Origin: JAWXCH01 sp034440595
GTDB lineage: Bacteria; Planctomycetota; Planctomycetia; Pirellulales; JALHPA01
Direction of reading: 5' to 3'
Assembly: GCA_034440595.1 (NCBI GenBank)
Contig: JAWXCH010000154.1
Location: 1 to 43,168 of the forward strand
DNA length: 43,168 nucleotides
This document shows positions 8,211 to 16,179 of the stretch, one piece after another (positions within the stretch are counted from its first letter, which is position 1; each line of letters starts with the position of its first letter). The notes below the pieces were generated by a model. It made no database searches, was not told where the DNA came from, and saw only the letters and a program-made list of their open reading frames with translations. A program made the position numbers and the translations under genes.

Positions 8211-8584
8211 AACAACAATTGTCACAATAGCTTACAACAAAATTCCGGTTCAGGCGGCAAAGAATTAGCCCCCGATGCCCGGTTGTTGTGAATCGACAAT
8301 TATAGCTTTAGATAGACCGGTCGCAAGGGGACGAAGTTCGCCCTGACACGTATTAACGCCACGTATTAACGCGGGGTATTCTCTCGCGCGGCGGCGGAAT
8401 TCTCGACATGCGGGGGAAATGCTATGCGAATGGTGACGGGCAGTCGCTGGCTGGACCGCTGAGCGGCGCTTCGCAGTTGGCAACAGAATCGGTATAAACG
8501 AGCAGTTCCGTAGGGCAATTCGACAATGGTACCCTCTGTGGTTCCCTCGCCACCGTTGCAAAATTCAAGAACAAGACGTGTTTG
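8211..8584. other. Intergenic region with a tandem 13-bp direct repeat
   Basis: This stretch separates the minus-strand tRNA from the plus-strand SDR gene. It holds two perfect adjacent copies of CACGTATTAACGC (8347-8359 and 8360-8372), which could be a DNA-binding site or a small duplication. A 98-codon minus-strand open frame here has no family features and is not called. No convincing -35/-10 pair was found. Confidence 0.5.
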
Positions 8585-9397
8585 ATGACCAGGACAGCGA
8601 TTGTGACCGGTGCCGGCAGCGGTTTAGGACGCGCGATCTGCTTGCGACTGGCGCGCGACGGCTGGCATCTGGCCCTGGCGGATGTTGATATTCACGGTGC
8701 GGCGGAGACGTTGCGGCTGGTGCGCGAAGCGGGTGGCGACGGTCGCGTGGAACCGCTGGATGTGACCAGCGAGGAGCAATGGACCTCGCTGAAGTCGCGC
8801 TTGCAAGAGGATTGGCCGCAGTTGGATCTGCTGGTCAACAATGCTGGTATCGGTGCCTCAGGAGAGCTAGGCACATTCTCGCTGGAGCAGTGGCGGCGTG
8901 TGATGGATGTCAATCTGTGGGGAGTCATCTATGGCTGCCACTGTATGGTGGATTGGCTGAAGCAGAACCCGCACGGGGCGCATCTGATCAACACGGCGTC
9001 GTTTGCGGCGCTGGCGACGGCACCTTCGATGGGGGGCTACAACGTCTCCAAGGCGGGGGTGCTGGCACTGTCGGAAACGTTGTATGGGGAGTTGCAACCG
9101 TATGGAATTGGTGTGACCGTGATTTGTCCATTGTTCTTTCGGACCAACCTTTTGAAGGACTGGCCGGCGGGGAGCGAGATCGAACGGCGCGCGGCAGAAT
9201 TCTACACCGATCAAGCGGATTTCACCGCCGAGGATGTTGCCAATGCGGCCGTGCGTGCGATGCAGCGCAAACAGCTCTACGTCATCATGGGGCGGAAAGC
9301 ACGCTGGTACTGGCGGATGAAACGACTCATGCCGAGGACGTTTCTGAAGTTGATTTCTTACAAGTACAGTAGCTGGGTCAAGAACGCAGCGAAATAA
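8585..9397 (+). CDS. Short-chain dehydrogenase/reductase (SDR), classical type
   Basis: NAD(P)H-dependent oxidoreductase of the classical SDR family, 270 aa. The cofactor motif TGAGSGLG spans about 8-15; an acidic residue after the second strand (LALADVDIHG) favours NAD(H). NNAG lies near 88-91, the catalytic Ser in INTASFAA near 139, and the YNVSK active site has Tyr at 152 and Lys at 156. The C-terminal tail is basic and aromatic (KARWYWRMKRLMPR...), as in SDRs that associate with membranes or lipids. ATG 8585 was chosen over an adjacent TTG. It is a single gene with no obvious operon partner. The substrate is not predictable. Confidence 0.92.
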   Translation: MTRTAIVTGAGSGLGRAICLRLARDGWHLALADVDIHGAAETLRLVREAGGDGRVEPLDVTSEEQWTSLKSRLQEDWPQLDLLVNNAGIGASGELGTFSLEQWRRVMDVNLWGVIYGCHCMVDWLKQNPHGAHLINTASFAALATAPSMGGYNVSKAGVLALSETLYGELQPYGIGVTVICPLFFRTNLLKDWPAGSEIERRAAEFYTDQADFTAEDVANAAVRAMQRKQLYVIMGRKARWYWRMKRLMPRTFLKLISYKYSSWVKNAAK

Positions 9398-9417
9398 TCA
9401 GCGACTGGCAGTGTTGT

Positions 9418-9462
9418 CAAAAAAATAAAAAAAGCTCGATCCGCCGGTTGACGGATCGAGCT
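9418..9462 (-). terminator. Rho-independent terminator of the PEP-CTERM gene
   Basis: An 11-bp perfect stem AGCTCGATCCG/CGGATCGAGCT (9433-9443 with 9452-9462) is followed, reading on the minus strand, by a U-rich run (the A-rich plus-strand stretch 9418-9432). It lies 26 bp after the minus-strand stop at 9488. The convergent SDR gene ends at 9397. Confidence 0.88.
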
Positions 9463-9487
9463 TGCCAAAGCGAGGAGGCAATTCGCT

Positions 9488-10330
9488 TTAGCACGGGGAG
9501 CCTACACGCTGGGCGTTGGTGCGGAGTGATTTACGGCGAAGGACAGCAATGCCACCTCCGATAACACCGACGACCGAGAGCAGAATCGAACTCGGCTCGG
9601 GGACTGCCTGAAGATCGAAGTTGAATACACCAGATTCTTGAATCGAACTGGTGCCGAGATTGACCAGCTTGAATTGAGCCGTGAAGTTCGTACCGGCTGG
9701 GGTAGCACCGTCCACATAGAAGTTCAGTTTTGACAGCAAGCTATTGCCATCTCCCAGGACCAACTGATCGCCCGGGTTGTTCAAAACATTGAGCAGCGAG
9801 TCCGTGCCGATACCAAGACCGGCGGACTTACTGACGAGTTGCAAGGCGACGTTGGTATCATCGAGTGTTCCATTCCAGCGCTGGCTGCTGCTGTTGAACA
9901 GCACGAATTCAGGACTGGCGGGTGCGTAGCCGTCGAGAGCCTGAGTGGAACGGAAGGTGAGATCGTCATACTCTTCGGCCGAATTGTAGGTGACCAGCTT
10001 GCCAGCATATAGCCCGGCACCGGGTGCCATTTCTAGACCTGGCAGCCCGGAGCTGATTTCCGGGAGGCGGTTGTTCGAGCTAGTCGGTTGAATGATCTGA
10101 TTTGGCACGGTGCCAGTGTACGAATAGTCACCGATCCTGTGATAATGACTGCCGTGTGCAATTAACAGTGTCAGGCGATCGAAGTTTGGGTTCGGTAGCC
10201 CGGCGTAGGCACCAGAGGCAAACGTCGGCAACTTGTCTTTGCCGACGTAGTACTCAAAAATGGCTGCTTGAGCGGAGGTGCCGGCGGTCAGAGTCAGCAG
10301 TAGCAGAAACGCAGAACAGGTACGCAACAT
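9488..10330 (-). CDS. PEP-CTERM protein with a His cluster, possibly Zur-repressed All3515-like
   Basis: Exported surface or extracellular protein of 280 aa. The start at 10330 (MLRTCSAFLLLLTL) gives a clean signal peptide ending near AQAA and has TTGGAG upstream; the longer frame to 10363 is rejected. The C-terminus carries a PEP-CTERM sorting signal: VPEPSS, a hydrophobic helix (ILLSVVGVIGGGIAVL), then RRK. Near the mature N-terminus, DRLTLLIAHGSHYHRIG places His at 59, 62 and 64, a plausible metal-binding cluster. The layout (YVG..LPTF..G.Y.GL, then RLTLLxAH..H.HxIG.YSYTG) matches what I recall of the All3515 family of Zur-repressed PEP-CTERM proteins. Two inverted repeats upstream fit such control. 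The family call is from memory; the PEP-CTERM call is directly visible. Confidence 0.85.
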   Translation of the reverse strand: MLRTCSAFLLLLTLTAGTSAQAAIFEYYVGKDKLPTFASGAYAGLPNPNFDRLTLLIAHGSHYHRIGDYSYTGTVPNQIIQPTSSNNRLPEISSGLPGLEMAPGAGLYAGKLVTYNSAEEYDDLTFRSTQALDGYAPASPEFVLFNSSSQRWNGTLDDTNVALQLVSKSAGLGIGTDSLLNVLNNPGDQLVLGDGNSLLSKLNFYVDGATPAGTNFTAQFKLVNLGTSSIQESGVFNFDLQAVPEPSSILLSVVGVIGGGIAVLRRKSLRTNAQRVGSPC

Positions 10331-10363
10331 GAGTGGTACTCCAAGGTGAAAAACCGGGAACAT

Positions 10364-10425
10364 AAATGCAAGTCAATTGCACATGCAATTGGCACGAGGG
10401 TATTAAATGCAAATGGATTGCATTT
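10364..10425 (-). promoter_or_regulatory. Tandem inverted repeats, candidate Fur/Zur-family operators
   Basis: Two sites share the pattern AAATGCAA-N5-TTGCA: 10364-10384, and a more perfect one at 10405-10425 (AAATGCAA-ATGGA-TTGCATTT). Their centres are about 41 bp apart, close to four helical turns. The 15-bp core TGCAAAT-G-GATTGCA of the second site has the 7-1-7 layout of Fur-family boxes. The first site also contains an overlapping 8-bp-arm palindrome (10374-10391). They lie 34-95 bp upstream of the PEP-CTERM start, where promoter occlusion is expected. The identity of the regulator is inferred. Confidence 0.55.
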
Positions 10426-10579
10426 GTCAACTGGTTGCAAGAATTATTTTCCTGGTTGCGTATCGGCCGCTGGTAGCCGTAGTTTTCTCCTGTTTGTCAG
10501 CACTTGCGTCTCCACCCATTGATCGAATAATGGTTCGAGTTCACCAAGATAACGAGTTGCTTCACCCAATCGGCTTTCC

Positions 10580-11155
10580 ATGCTCAGCCTCAAATCCGCC
10601 TCGACCGACCGCTGGCTCCAACAGGTCCGGGAGAATCTACCGGAGATCCTGATTGACCATGCCCACTGCGAGAAGAAAGCGGCCGGGACGGCGTTGAATC
10701 TGATTTTTGCCTATGGCGAGAAGCGGGAACTGGCGCGCGAGATGGCGGCGATCGTCAAAGAAGAGCTGGAGCACTTTGAATTGGTGCTGGATCTATTGGA
10801 GCGGCGCGGGATTCGCTTTTGCCGGCTGGTACCGAGCAGCTATGGCAGAGAGCTAAATGAACTGGTGAGCAAGCAGGAACCGCACCGCGTGGTGGATCGG
10901 CTACTGGTCGCTGGGCTGATTGAAGCACGGTCGTGCGAGCGGTTTGACCTGCTGCGTCAGCATGTGGAGGACGCGGAACTGGCGGCGTTTTATGACAGCC
11001 TGTTTGAGAGCGAGGCACGGCACCACAGTACCTATGTGCGCCTGGCCCGGCAGTTCGCCGGTGAGGAAATAGTTCATGCCCGCTTGCATGAATTGGCCGA
11101 AGCCGAGGCCGAGATTATTGCCCGCGGTGATCCGCTGCCGAGGATGCATAGCTAG
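10580..11155 (+). CDS. miaE: tRNA-(ms2io6A37) hydroxylase MiaE
   Basis: Non-haem diiron monooxygenase that hydroxylates 2-methylthio-N6-isopentenyl-adenosine at tRNA position 37. The four-helix ferritin-like fold is shown by the metal-ligand motifs: DHAHCEKKAA (26-35), EELEHFE (61-67), EARSCERF (115-122) and ESEARHH (143-149). These supply two E-x-x-H type pairs plus bridging Glu. The 191-aa length is close to the family norm. ATG 10580 has no clear Shine-Dalgarno, like many genes here. It stands alone between the divergent PEP-CTERM gene and a long untranslated stretch. The presence of the gene implies that miaA and miaB occur elsewhere in the genome. Confidence 0.92.
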   Translation: MLSLKSASTDRWLQQVRENLPEILIDHAHCEKKAAGTALNLIFAYGEKRELAREMAAIVKEELEHFELVLDLLERRGIRFCRLVPSSYGRELNELVSKQEPHRVVDRLLVAGLIEARSCERFDLLRQHVEDAELAAFYDSLFESEARHHSTYVRLARQFAGEEIVHARLHELAEAEAEIIARGDPLPRMHS

Positions 11156-11673
11156 CGGAGGGGTGACTCCGGGGTGGGTCTTGCAAGCGAATCCTGATTC
11201 ATCAAACTTGCACATCGCAAAAGTGTGGTATTATTGACGTGGTGTCTGCGACACCGGTTGCTGGCAGATGTGGTCCGCTGAAAACTCGATTTGCGGCGAG
11301 TTTGCCGACTGCACGGATCCCAAGTATCGATCGGCCAGACCTGGTATCAATCATCGGGGCAGTTCAGGCTCACTTTTCAAAACCGGATCCTTTTCGACCC
11401 TATTGATCTGCTTTGAAGGGAGAGCCGTGCCTGAAAAACTGCGACGGATTTACCCCGCACAACACGCAGTCGCCCTGGCAGAGTGGCGATTCCCAAAAAA
11501 AAATCGGGCATTGGCACGACTTTGGCTGCGGGGCCCAGGCCATCCTGAAGTTTGACGTAACCCGCAAACTCGGTTAAATTCGGCAATAGAACGTGTCCCT
11601 GGTTCGGTTGCTAAACGACGGTGTCAGGCCGTTGTCATGTTCGGTAAGTAGTCCTTACTAAGGAGGAATTGGC
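11156..11673 (+). other. Gene-free stretch, probable long leader of the next gene
   Basis: No convincing coding sequence is found in these 518 bases; a 95-codon plus-strand frame lacks a ribosome site and protein-like features. Just before the next gene, CCTTACTAAGG (11653-11663) forms a short palindrome that overlaps the beginning of the AAGGAGG Shine-Dalgarno. No clear promoter was identified. Confidence 0.4.
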
Positions 11674-12006
11674 ATGCCACTCTTTGAAGTCGAGACCGAC
11701 GCACATATCATTATCACGTGGGCCGGCGATGAATCGGCCGCGCGAGGTGTCGTCACCGACGCCTACCCGCAAGATAAGGTCATTCGCATGACCAAGCGTC
11801 CACGTGATACCTGGGTGATTTCAAAATCGGCTCTCGGACTGGGCCTGGATGCAAGTCATGTGGCCATCTGCAACACCGCTCGCGATTGCCTGTCCAAGGC
11901 CGCCGGCGACAAGGTTCACGCCATTCGACTGTATATGCATGAAACCGGCACCGACCTGGAACGAGCACGCAAAGTGATCGAGTCCAACATGGTCATGGGC
12001 TGGTAA
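11674..12006 (+). CDS. Small conserved soluble protein of unknown function
   Basis: 110-aa protein that I do not assign to a named family. It has a strong Shine-Dalgarno (AAGGAGG, about 8 nt before ATG), which is rare in this window and suggests high expression. The product has no signal peptide, membrane helix or Cys pair: an N-terminal beta-rich part (PLFEVETDAHIIITWAGDE), a middle VIRMTKRPRDTWVISKSALG, and a helical C-terminus (GTDLERARKVIESNMVMGW). The sole Cys residues are in AICNTARDC. It is preceded by about 500 bp without genes and followed by hairpin repeats, so it is probably monocistronic. Confidence 0.75.
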   Translation: MPLFEVETDAHIIITWAGDESAARGVVTDAYPQDKVIRMTKRPRDTWVISKSALGLGLDASHVAICNTARDCLSKAAGDKVHAIRLYMHETGTDLERARKVIESNMVMGW

Positions 12007-12084
12007 CTCTAGCAATTGCTCGGTCGAACGCTAGTCGCACGGCTGCGTTCGGCCGAAGTGGGCGGCGCTTTGCGGTGCCTTGTG

Positions 12085-12180
12085 TAACCGCTTCGCGGTA
12101 ACCGAATGTTGGGAACATAGACTAGGGTACGCTGCTGCGCAGCGAACCCTAGGCTTTGGAATGGAACGCCTTCGGCGTAC
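12085..12180. repeat. Cluster of three short hairpins, repeat-like
   Basis: Three hairpins lie in 96 bp: ACCGC-TTC-GCGGT (12087-12099), a long one at 12122-12152 with CTAGGGT-A-CGCTGC / GCAGCG-A-ACCCTAG and a TGC loop, and ACGCC-TTC-GGCGT (12166-12178). Text of this kind (CCCTAGGCTTTGGAA... CGCCTTCGGCGTA) recurs between genes of Pirellulaceae genomes in my memory. It sits between convergent genes and may also help end transcription. Confidence 0.6.
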
Positions 12181-12261
12181 TAACACAATTCTAAACTTCT
12201 GCGTACTTGTGCGCTGTTATGCTTTTCCACGTTCCTCAGCAATTCATTTCTGCTACGTCGG

Positions 12262-13227
12262 CTACATGACGCCGCGCGCCGGATCGTAGCCTAATTCTTC
12301 GGCCAGTTGGAAGTCGGCCTTGGCTTCTTCTTGCTTATCTAGCGCGCGGTAGGCCAACGCACGGTGATAATGCATCACGGCGAGCGCTTGATCGTAGTCT
12401 GCCCCGCCTCTCAAAAAGGCAATAGTGCGCTGCTCCTCTTCGGTCTGAAGAATCGCTTTGTTGAGATCCTCTAGTGCGCCAGTGTGATCCTTGAGCAGAT
12501 GTTTCAGATAGCCGCGAGTATCGAGGTAAGCCGAGTTTTCCTGATGCACCTGCATGTTGAACTGAGGCGGGAAATCAGGATCGTCCTGTCCGCCGTTCAT
12601 GAAACCCTGGCCTGAGATTTCCAGCGCCCGTTCGACATCCTCCAGCGCTTCGCGCAGTTCTTGTTCGTTGCGATTGGCCAAGGCGCGAATGTATGCGCGT
12701 TGATTCAGATAGACGGCATTGTTTGGCTGCTTGTCGACGCAGAGATCGGCATCGCGACAGGCAACGTCGACATTCCCCAGGCGGATTTGGACCCAGGCGC
12801 GAATGACGTAAATCTCTTCCGGAGGAATTTGGGAGTCATTTAGAGCAATTAAATAGTTCAAATCGTTCAGACTGGCCTGAAGATTGTTCGCTTTTTCATA
12901 CGCACTTGCACGATAGCGGTAGAGTGCCGGATGCGTGCCTCCCCAATTGATGGCGCTGGTCAGTTCGTCGGCCGCACCTTGAGGATCATTCGCCTGGAGT
13001 CGCTCTTGCGCACGCTGAACTCGCCAGCCAATTACCGAATCTTTGACCACGTCCAACAAGAATGGCCCGGCCGCTGCGACAAAGACCGCCAGGACCATCA
13101 GCATTAAAATCCGCCGCTTGTGGCGGAATTCGCGTTTGATGACTGGCGTGTCTCGGCCCGGCAACTCTTCCCACTTTGGAGGAATCGGAAAGCCGAGCTT
13201 ATCGTACTGGCGAACTGGAGGGGGCAT
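12262..13227 (-). CDS. TPR-repeat membrane-anchored protein
   Basis: Protein of 321 aa with a cytoplasmic basic N-terminus (KREFRHKRR, about 31-39), one membrane helix (about 40-60) and an extracytoplasmic region of tetratricopeptide repeats. TPR-like helices can be traced in RLQANDPQGAADELTSAI, ALYRYRASAYEKANNLQASL, VDVACRDADLCVDKQPNNAV, HTGALEDLNKAI and AVMHYHRALAYRALDKQEEA. Such proteins act as scaffolds for protein-protein contacts. It is the last gene of a minus-strand series beginning with the small CxxC protein; 98 bp separate it from the LeuB-like gene, so linkage is uncertain. The specific partner is unknown. The start at 13227 has no visible Shine-Dalgarno. Confidence 0.85.
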   Translation of the reverse strand: MPPPVRQYDKLGFPIPPKWEELPGRDTPVIKREFRHKRRILMLMVLAVFVAAAGPFLLDVVKDSVIGWRVQRAQERLQANDPQGAADELTSAINWGGTHPALYRYRASAYEKANNLQASLNDLNYLIALNDSQIPPEEIYVIRAWVQIRLGNVDVACRDADLCVDKQPNNAVYLNQRAYIRALANRNEQELREALEDVERALEISGQGFMNGGQDDPDFPPQFNMQVHQENSAYLDTRGYLKHLLKDHTGALEDLNKAILQTEEEQRTIAFLRGGADYDQALAVMHYHRALAYRALDKQEEAKADFQLAEELGYDPARGVM

Positions 13228-13325
13228 GACGATTCAGCTAGGGTTTCAGGGCATCTCTGGATTCAAAGTGGACTAATCCATTCTAAGTTCGCAGGCCGAG
13301 AGTGCCAAGTTTTTTGCGGCGCCGC

Positions 13326-14390
13326 TTACAGTGCCTCGCAAATCAAATCTCCGACCTGCGACGTGCTGTAGCCCATCTTGCCAGCGGCCTGGCTCTTCAT
13401 TTTGGTGCCGGTAACATGCTGGATGGCTTTCATGACCCGTGCGGCGGCCTTGGTTTGGCCTTGCTGGTCCAACAACATGCTCATGGCGTTGATCGCGGCG
13501 ATCGGGTTGATGACGTTCAGGCCGGTGTACTTGGGAGCGCTGCCTCCCATCGGCTCGAACATACTCACGCCACCTTTATCCGGATTGATGTTGCCACCGG
13601 CAGCCACGCCCATACCGCCTTGCAGAATCCCGGCTAGGTCGGTGATGATGTCGCCGAACATGTTGGTGGTGACGATGACATCGTAATACTCAGGGTTCTT
13701 GACCATCCACATGCAGCAGGCATCGACGTGGTTGTAATCGGCCTTGATATCCGGGTACTCTTTGGCGACCTCTTGGAATGTCCGCCACCAGAGGTCGTGA
13801 CCAAACGTCAGCACGTTGGTCTTGGCCACCAGGGTGAGCATCTTTTTTGGGTTGTTTCGCTTGCGGGTTAGCTCAAACGCATAGCGAATGCAGCGCTCGC
13901 AACCCTTGCGTGTGTAAACAGCGGTCTGACTGGCGACTTCGTCTGGGGTGTTCTTCTTGAGAAAACCGCCGACTCCGCAGTACAGGTCCTCGGTGTTTTC
14001 GCGGACGACGATGAAGTCGATATCGGCAGGGCCTTTGCCGGCGAGCGGTGTCTCGACGCCAGGGAACAGCTTGACCGGTCGCAGGTTGATGTACTGGTCC
14101 AGTTGGAAGCGAAGCTCCAACAGAAGGCCCTTTTCCAGAACTCCGGGGGGGACGTCTGGATGGCCGACTGCTCCCAGAAAGATCGCGTCGAACTTGCGCA
14201 GCTCGTCGACGGCACCCTTTGGGAGCGTTTCCTTGGTCCGCAGATAGCGTTCGCCACCAAAGTCGAAGTTGGTCAGTTCGTATTGAAAATTCTCTTTTCC
14301 GGCGACCGCCTTGAGGACTTTCAGCGCTTCGTTGGTGACTTCGGGTCCGGTTCCATCTCCGGGGATTACGGCAAGTTTTAGCACGTTCAT
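13326..14390 (-). CDS. leuB: Isocitrate/isopropylmalate dehydrogenase family, probably 3-isopropylmalate dehydrogenase
   Basis: NAD-dependent beta-decarboxylating dehydrogenase, 354 aa. IPGDGTGPEV near the N-terminus, a substrate-binding Arg in INLRPVKLFPG, the VRENTEDLYCG loop, the catalytic Lys in LVAKTNVL, the metal-binding Asp segment TTNMFGDIITDLAG, and FEPMGGSAPKYTG with the nucleotide-site His replaced by Gly are visible. The last motif (GGSAP rather than HGSAP) and the insert GGVSMFEP are typical of a planctomycete and deltaproteobacterial branch usually annotated as LeuB. Leucine biosynthesis is the likely role, but tartrate or homoisocitrate dehydrogenase activity cannot be excluded. 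ATG 14390 was chosen; a GTG two codons upstream is possible. No other leu gene is adjacent. Confidence 0.85.
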   Translation of the reverse strand: MNVLKLAVIPGDGTGPEVTNEALKVLKAVAGKENFQYELTNFDFGGERYLRTKETLPKGAVDELRKFDAIFLGAVGHPDVPPGVLEKGLLLELRFQLDQYINLRPVKLFPGVETPLAGKGPADIDFIVVRENTEDLYCGVGGFLKKNTPDEVASQTAVYTRKGCERCIRYAFELTRKRNNPKKMLTLVAKTNVLTFGHDLWWRTFQEVAKEYPDIKADYNHVDACCMWMVKNPEYYDVIVTTNMFGDIITDLAGILQGGMGVAAGGNINPDKGGVSMFEPMGGSAPKYTGLNVINPIAAINAMSMLLDQQGQTKAAARVMKAIQHVTGTKMKSQAAGKMGYSTSQVGDLICEAL

Positions 14391-14528
14391 TCTCACTTAA
14401 GTATTAGAAGGCAGGATAATCAGCGGGCAAAGATGCCCAAATTCTAGCACTGCGCTGTCAGATTGAAAACGGGCGATCTCCCCTGCTCTAATTAACGAAC
14501 CGACTGGCTGTAGGTGGCCAACGATCGT

Positions 14529-15107
14529 TTATTGGACCTCGGACCAGAATCCCAAGTTGGCCCCCTGGGCCTCCTTTTCGGCGGCCTTAAATCGTTGTTT
14601 CATCTTTTGAGAGTAAGGGTACTGAAGCATTGGTTTCCCTAGCCCGGCACGGATCAACTGCTCGTTCAGCAGCAGTTCTTCGTTGGAATTTGAATCGATA
14701 TACCAGACATACGCCAGAAAGCGATGGTACTTGTCGACGCGTTCGCGGTCGAATTCCAGGCGCACGTTGCGCTGATCGACTGCCCGACGTGTGAATTCTT
14801 TCGCCTCTTTGGCCCAGTTGACTGGCCCAGTGGGTGCTTCGTCCATTTCGGGAGTATCGACACCGATAAAGCGGATTTTGGCCTTATTCTCCAGTACGAT
14901 TGTATCGCCGTCGACAACGCGCGAGACTTTATGCTCACCGGCGTCGAGCGAGGTGCTATCTCGCGACAGACTGCTCTGCAGTAGCCGAATGGCGACCAGT
15001 AGTACGAGTGCCAGAATGAACCAGCGCCGCCAGCGGTGCCGCGGTTGAAAACGGCCCTGGAGCTGTTGCCGAATCGCTCGCAATTCCTCAATCGGTTCGT
15101 TGGCCAT
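14529..15107 (-). CDS. Membrane-anchored thermonuclease-like (SNase) protein
   Basis: Staphylococcal-nuclease-fold protein, 192 aa. An N-terminal basic stretch (RFQPRHRWRRW) and a membrane helix (about 29-45) anchor it, with the nuclease domain outside the cytoplasm. The domain begins HKVSRVVDGDTIVLENKAKI; the Ca2+ and catalytic residues are visible in RFIGVDTPEMDEAP (Arg and Asp of the first site), LEFDRERVDKYHRFLAYVW (Asp/Arg of the second) and NEQLIRAGLG. The family cuts DNA and RNA to 3'-phosphonucleotides with Ca2+, so nucleic-acid scavenging is plausible. It has no close operon partner; 138 bp separate it from the LeuB-like gene. Confidence 0.9.
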   Translation of the reverse strand: MANEPIEELRAIRQQLQGRFQPRHRWRRWFILALVLLVAIRLLQSSLSRDSTSLDAGEHKVSRVVDGDTIVLENKAKIRFIGVDTPEMDEAPTGPVNWAKEAKEFTRRAVDQRNVRLEFDRERVDKYHRFLAYVWYIDSNSNEELLLNEQLIRAGLGKPMLQYPYSQKMKQRFKAAEKEAQGANLGFWSEVQ

Positions 15108-15342
15108 GGAGCTGCCCCGTTATTTTAGTCGCAGCTAGTCGGTGACTCTCGGGCGTGGTCACCAGACCGAAAGCACCTGATTATATGCCTCGCTCTTGAA
15201 CGACCGGGCGAACCGATTCGCCGCTCAGGTGTCTATAGTCCTATGACTGTACACATCGATATCGCAACTTGGCCGACTCCTCAACTATGAGAAGCGAGCC
15301 GCTAGATTGTGCCGTTTCGATGCGATCAAGTAACCGGCGAAA

Positions 15343-15645
15343 CTAGTTCTGGCTGAATGTAAACTGTTTGACTTCTTTGCCGAGCGGGTTCTTTAAGAAC
15401 TTGCGGCGGCACGCAGGGCAGAGATCAAACCGGAGCTGTTGATAGACTTCTTCGCCAATGCATTCATCCATGGAATCGTCCATTCGCTGCAATATGGACT
15501 GCATGTCCTGCAAGTTGTCGCGATCGTCGTCGTGGTCGGTCTCGGCCTGATCCAACGCAGCATAGACTTCGATCTTGACAGTGTATCGCAAGTCGTTTTG
15601 CACATCGATTAACTGTTTGCACGAATCACACGAGTAATGAATCAT
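15343..15645 (-). CDS. Small CxxC protein, probable zinc-binding, unknown function
   Basis: 100-aa protein. The start at 15645 (MIHYSCDSCKQLID..) has CGGAGAAA upstream; the longer frame to 15714 is rejected because it has no ribosome site and would delay the conserved start. Two Cys pairs, CDSC near the N-terminus (6-9) and CPAC near residue 77, can form a treble-clef or zinc-ribbon site. Between them lies a long acidic helical segment rich in Asp (DQAETDHDDDRDNLQDMQ). The C-terminus is KNPLGKEVKQFTFSQN. Similar small proteins are common in planctomycetes as I recall, without known function. Confidence 0.75.
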   Translation of the reverse strand: MIHYSCDSCKQLIDVQNDLRYTVKIEVYAALDQAETDHDDDRDNLQDMQSILQRMDDSMDECIGEEVYQQLRFDLCPACRRKFLKNPLGKEVKQFTFSQN

Positions 15646-16179
15646 CGATCGATTTCTCCGAAAGAGTTCAGCGGATTCTGTCGCAGTACGAGCAACAGAG
15701 TCACCGCCTGACAACGTTCATCCTAATCGCGCATCGCGAATGGGAGCAACCCGTACTTGGTAATTTTTGAGAACGAAATTGAAATGCGGGAAATTCGGTG
15801 CCGAGAGCTTGACAGCATGGTAAATGCGCGCACGGAAACAGGCCAAGGCCTGAAACTCGAGCCGATGTGCTGGCGTAGGGGCCGGTCGAGCCGATGCCGA
15901 TTACTACCGCATCTGGCGTCGCCAGGTAGGTTGCCCAGGGCCAGCGGAGCAGGTCGAAACCTGCTTGCGCATCAAGCGTTGGCCGTGCTAATCTCCCCCG
16001 AACTATCTGGCTGGAGGGGTGCAAGATCAGTGAATAAGGGTCAAATTCACTAGTCGCGTGCAATCGGCACAGTTACAATAAACGGCTCCAAGAGTCCGGT
16101 TTGCAGTTCACGTTTGATGCCTGTGGCGAATTTGTGGAATTCGTCAGGCAGTTCCAATACTTGCAGGACGGAGGGACGA
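15646..16179. other. Gene-free stretch upstream of the HNH gene
   Basis: No supportable gene in 534 bases. A 120-codon minus-strand frame and a 98-codon plus-strand frame are open, but both lack a ribosome site and their translations are low-quality (Arg-, Ser- and Cys-rich). No hairpin repeat of the kinds listed elsewhere is found. Transcription of both flanking genes must start here, but I see no clear promoter. Confidence 0.35.

Noticed and set aside
8265..8561. Minus-strand frame of 98 codons upstream of the SDR
   Set aside because: Translation is Arg/His-rich with no motif and covers the tandem direct repeat.
11268..11555. Plus-strand frame of 95 codons before the small conserved gene
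   Set aside because: No ribosome site and unlikely composition; more likely part of an untranslated leader.
15701..16063. Minus-strand frame of 120 codons in a gene-free region
   Set aside because: No ribosome site, and the translation has no protein-like pattern or conserved motif.
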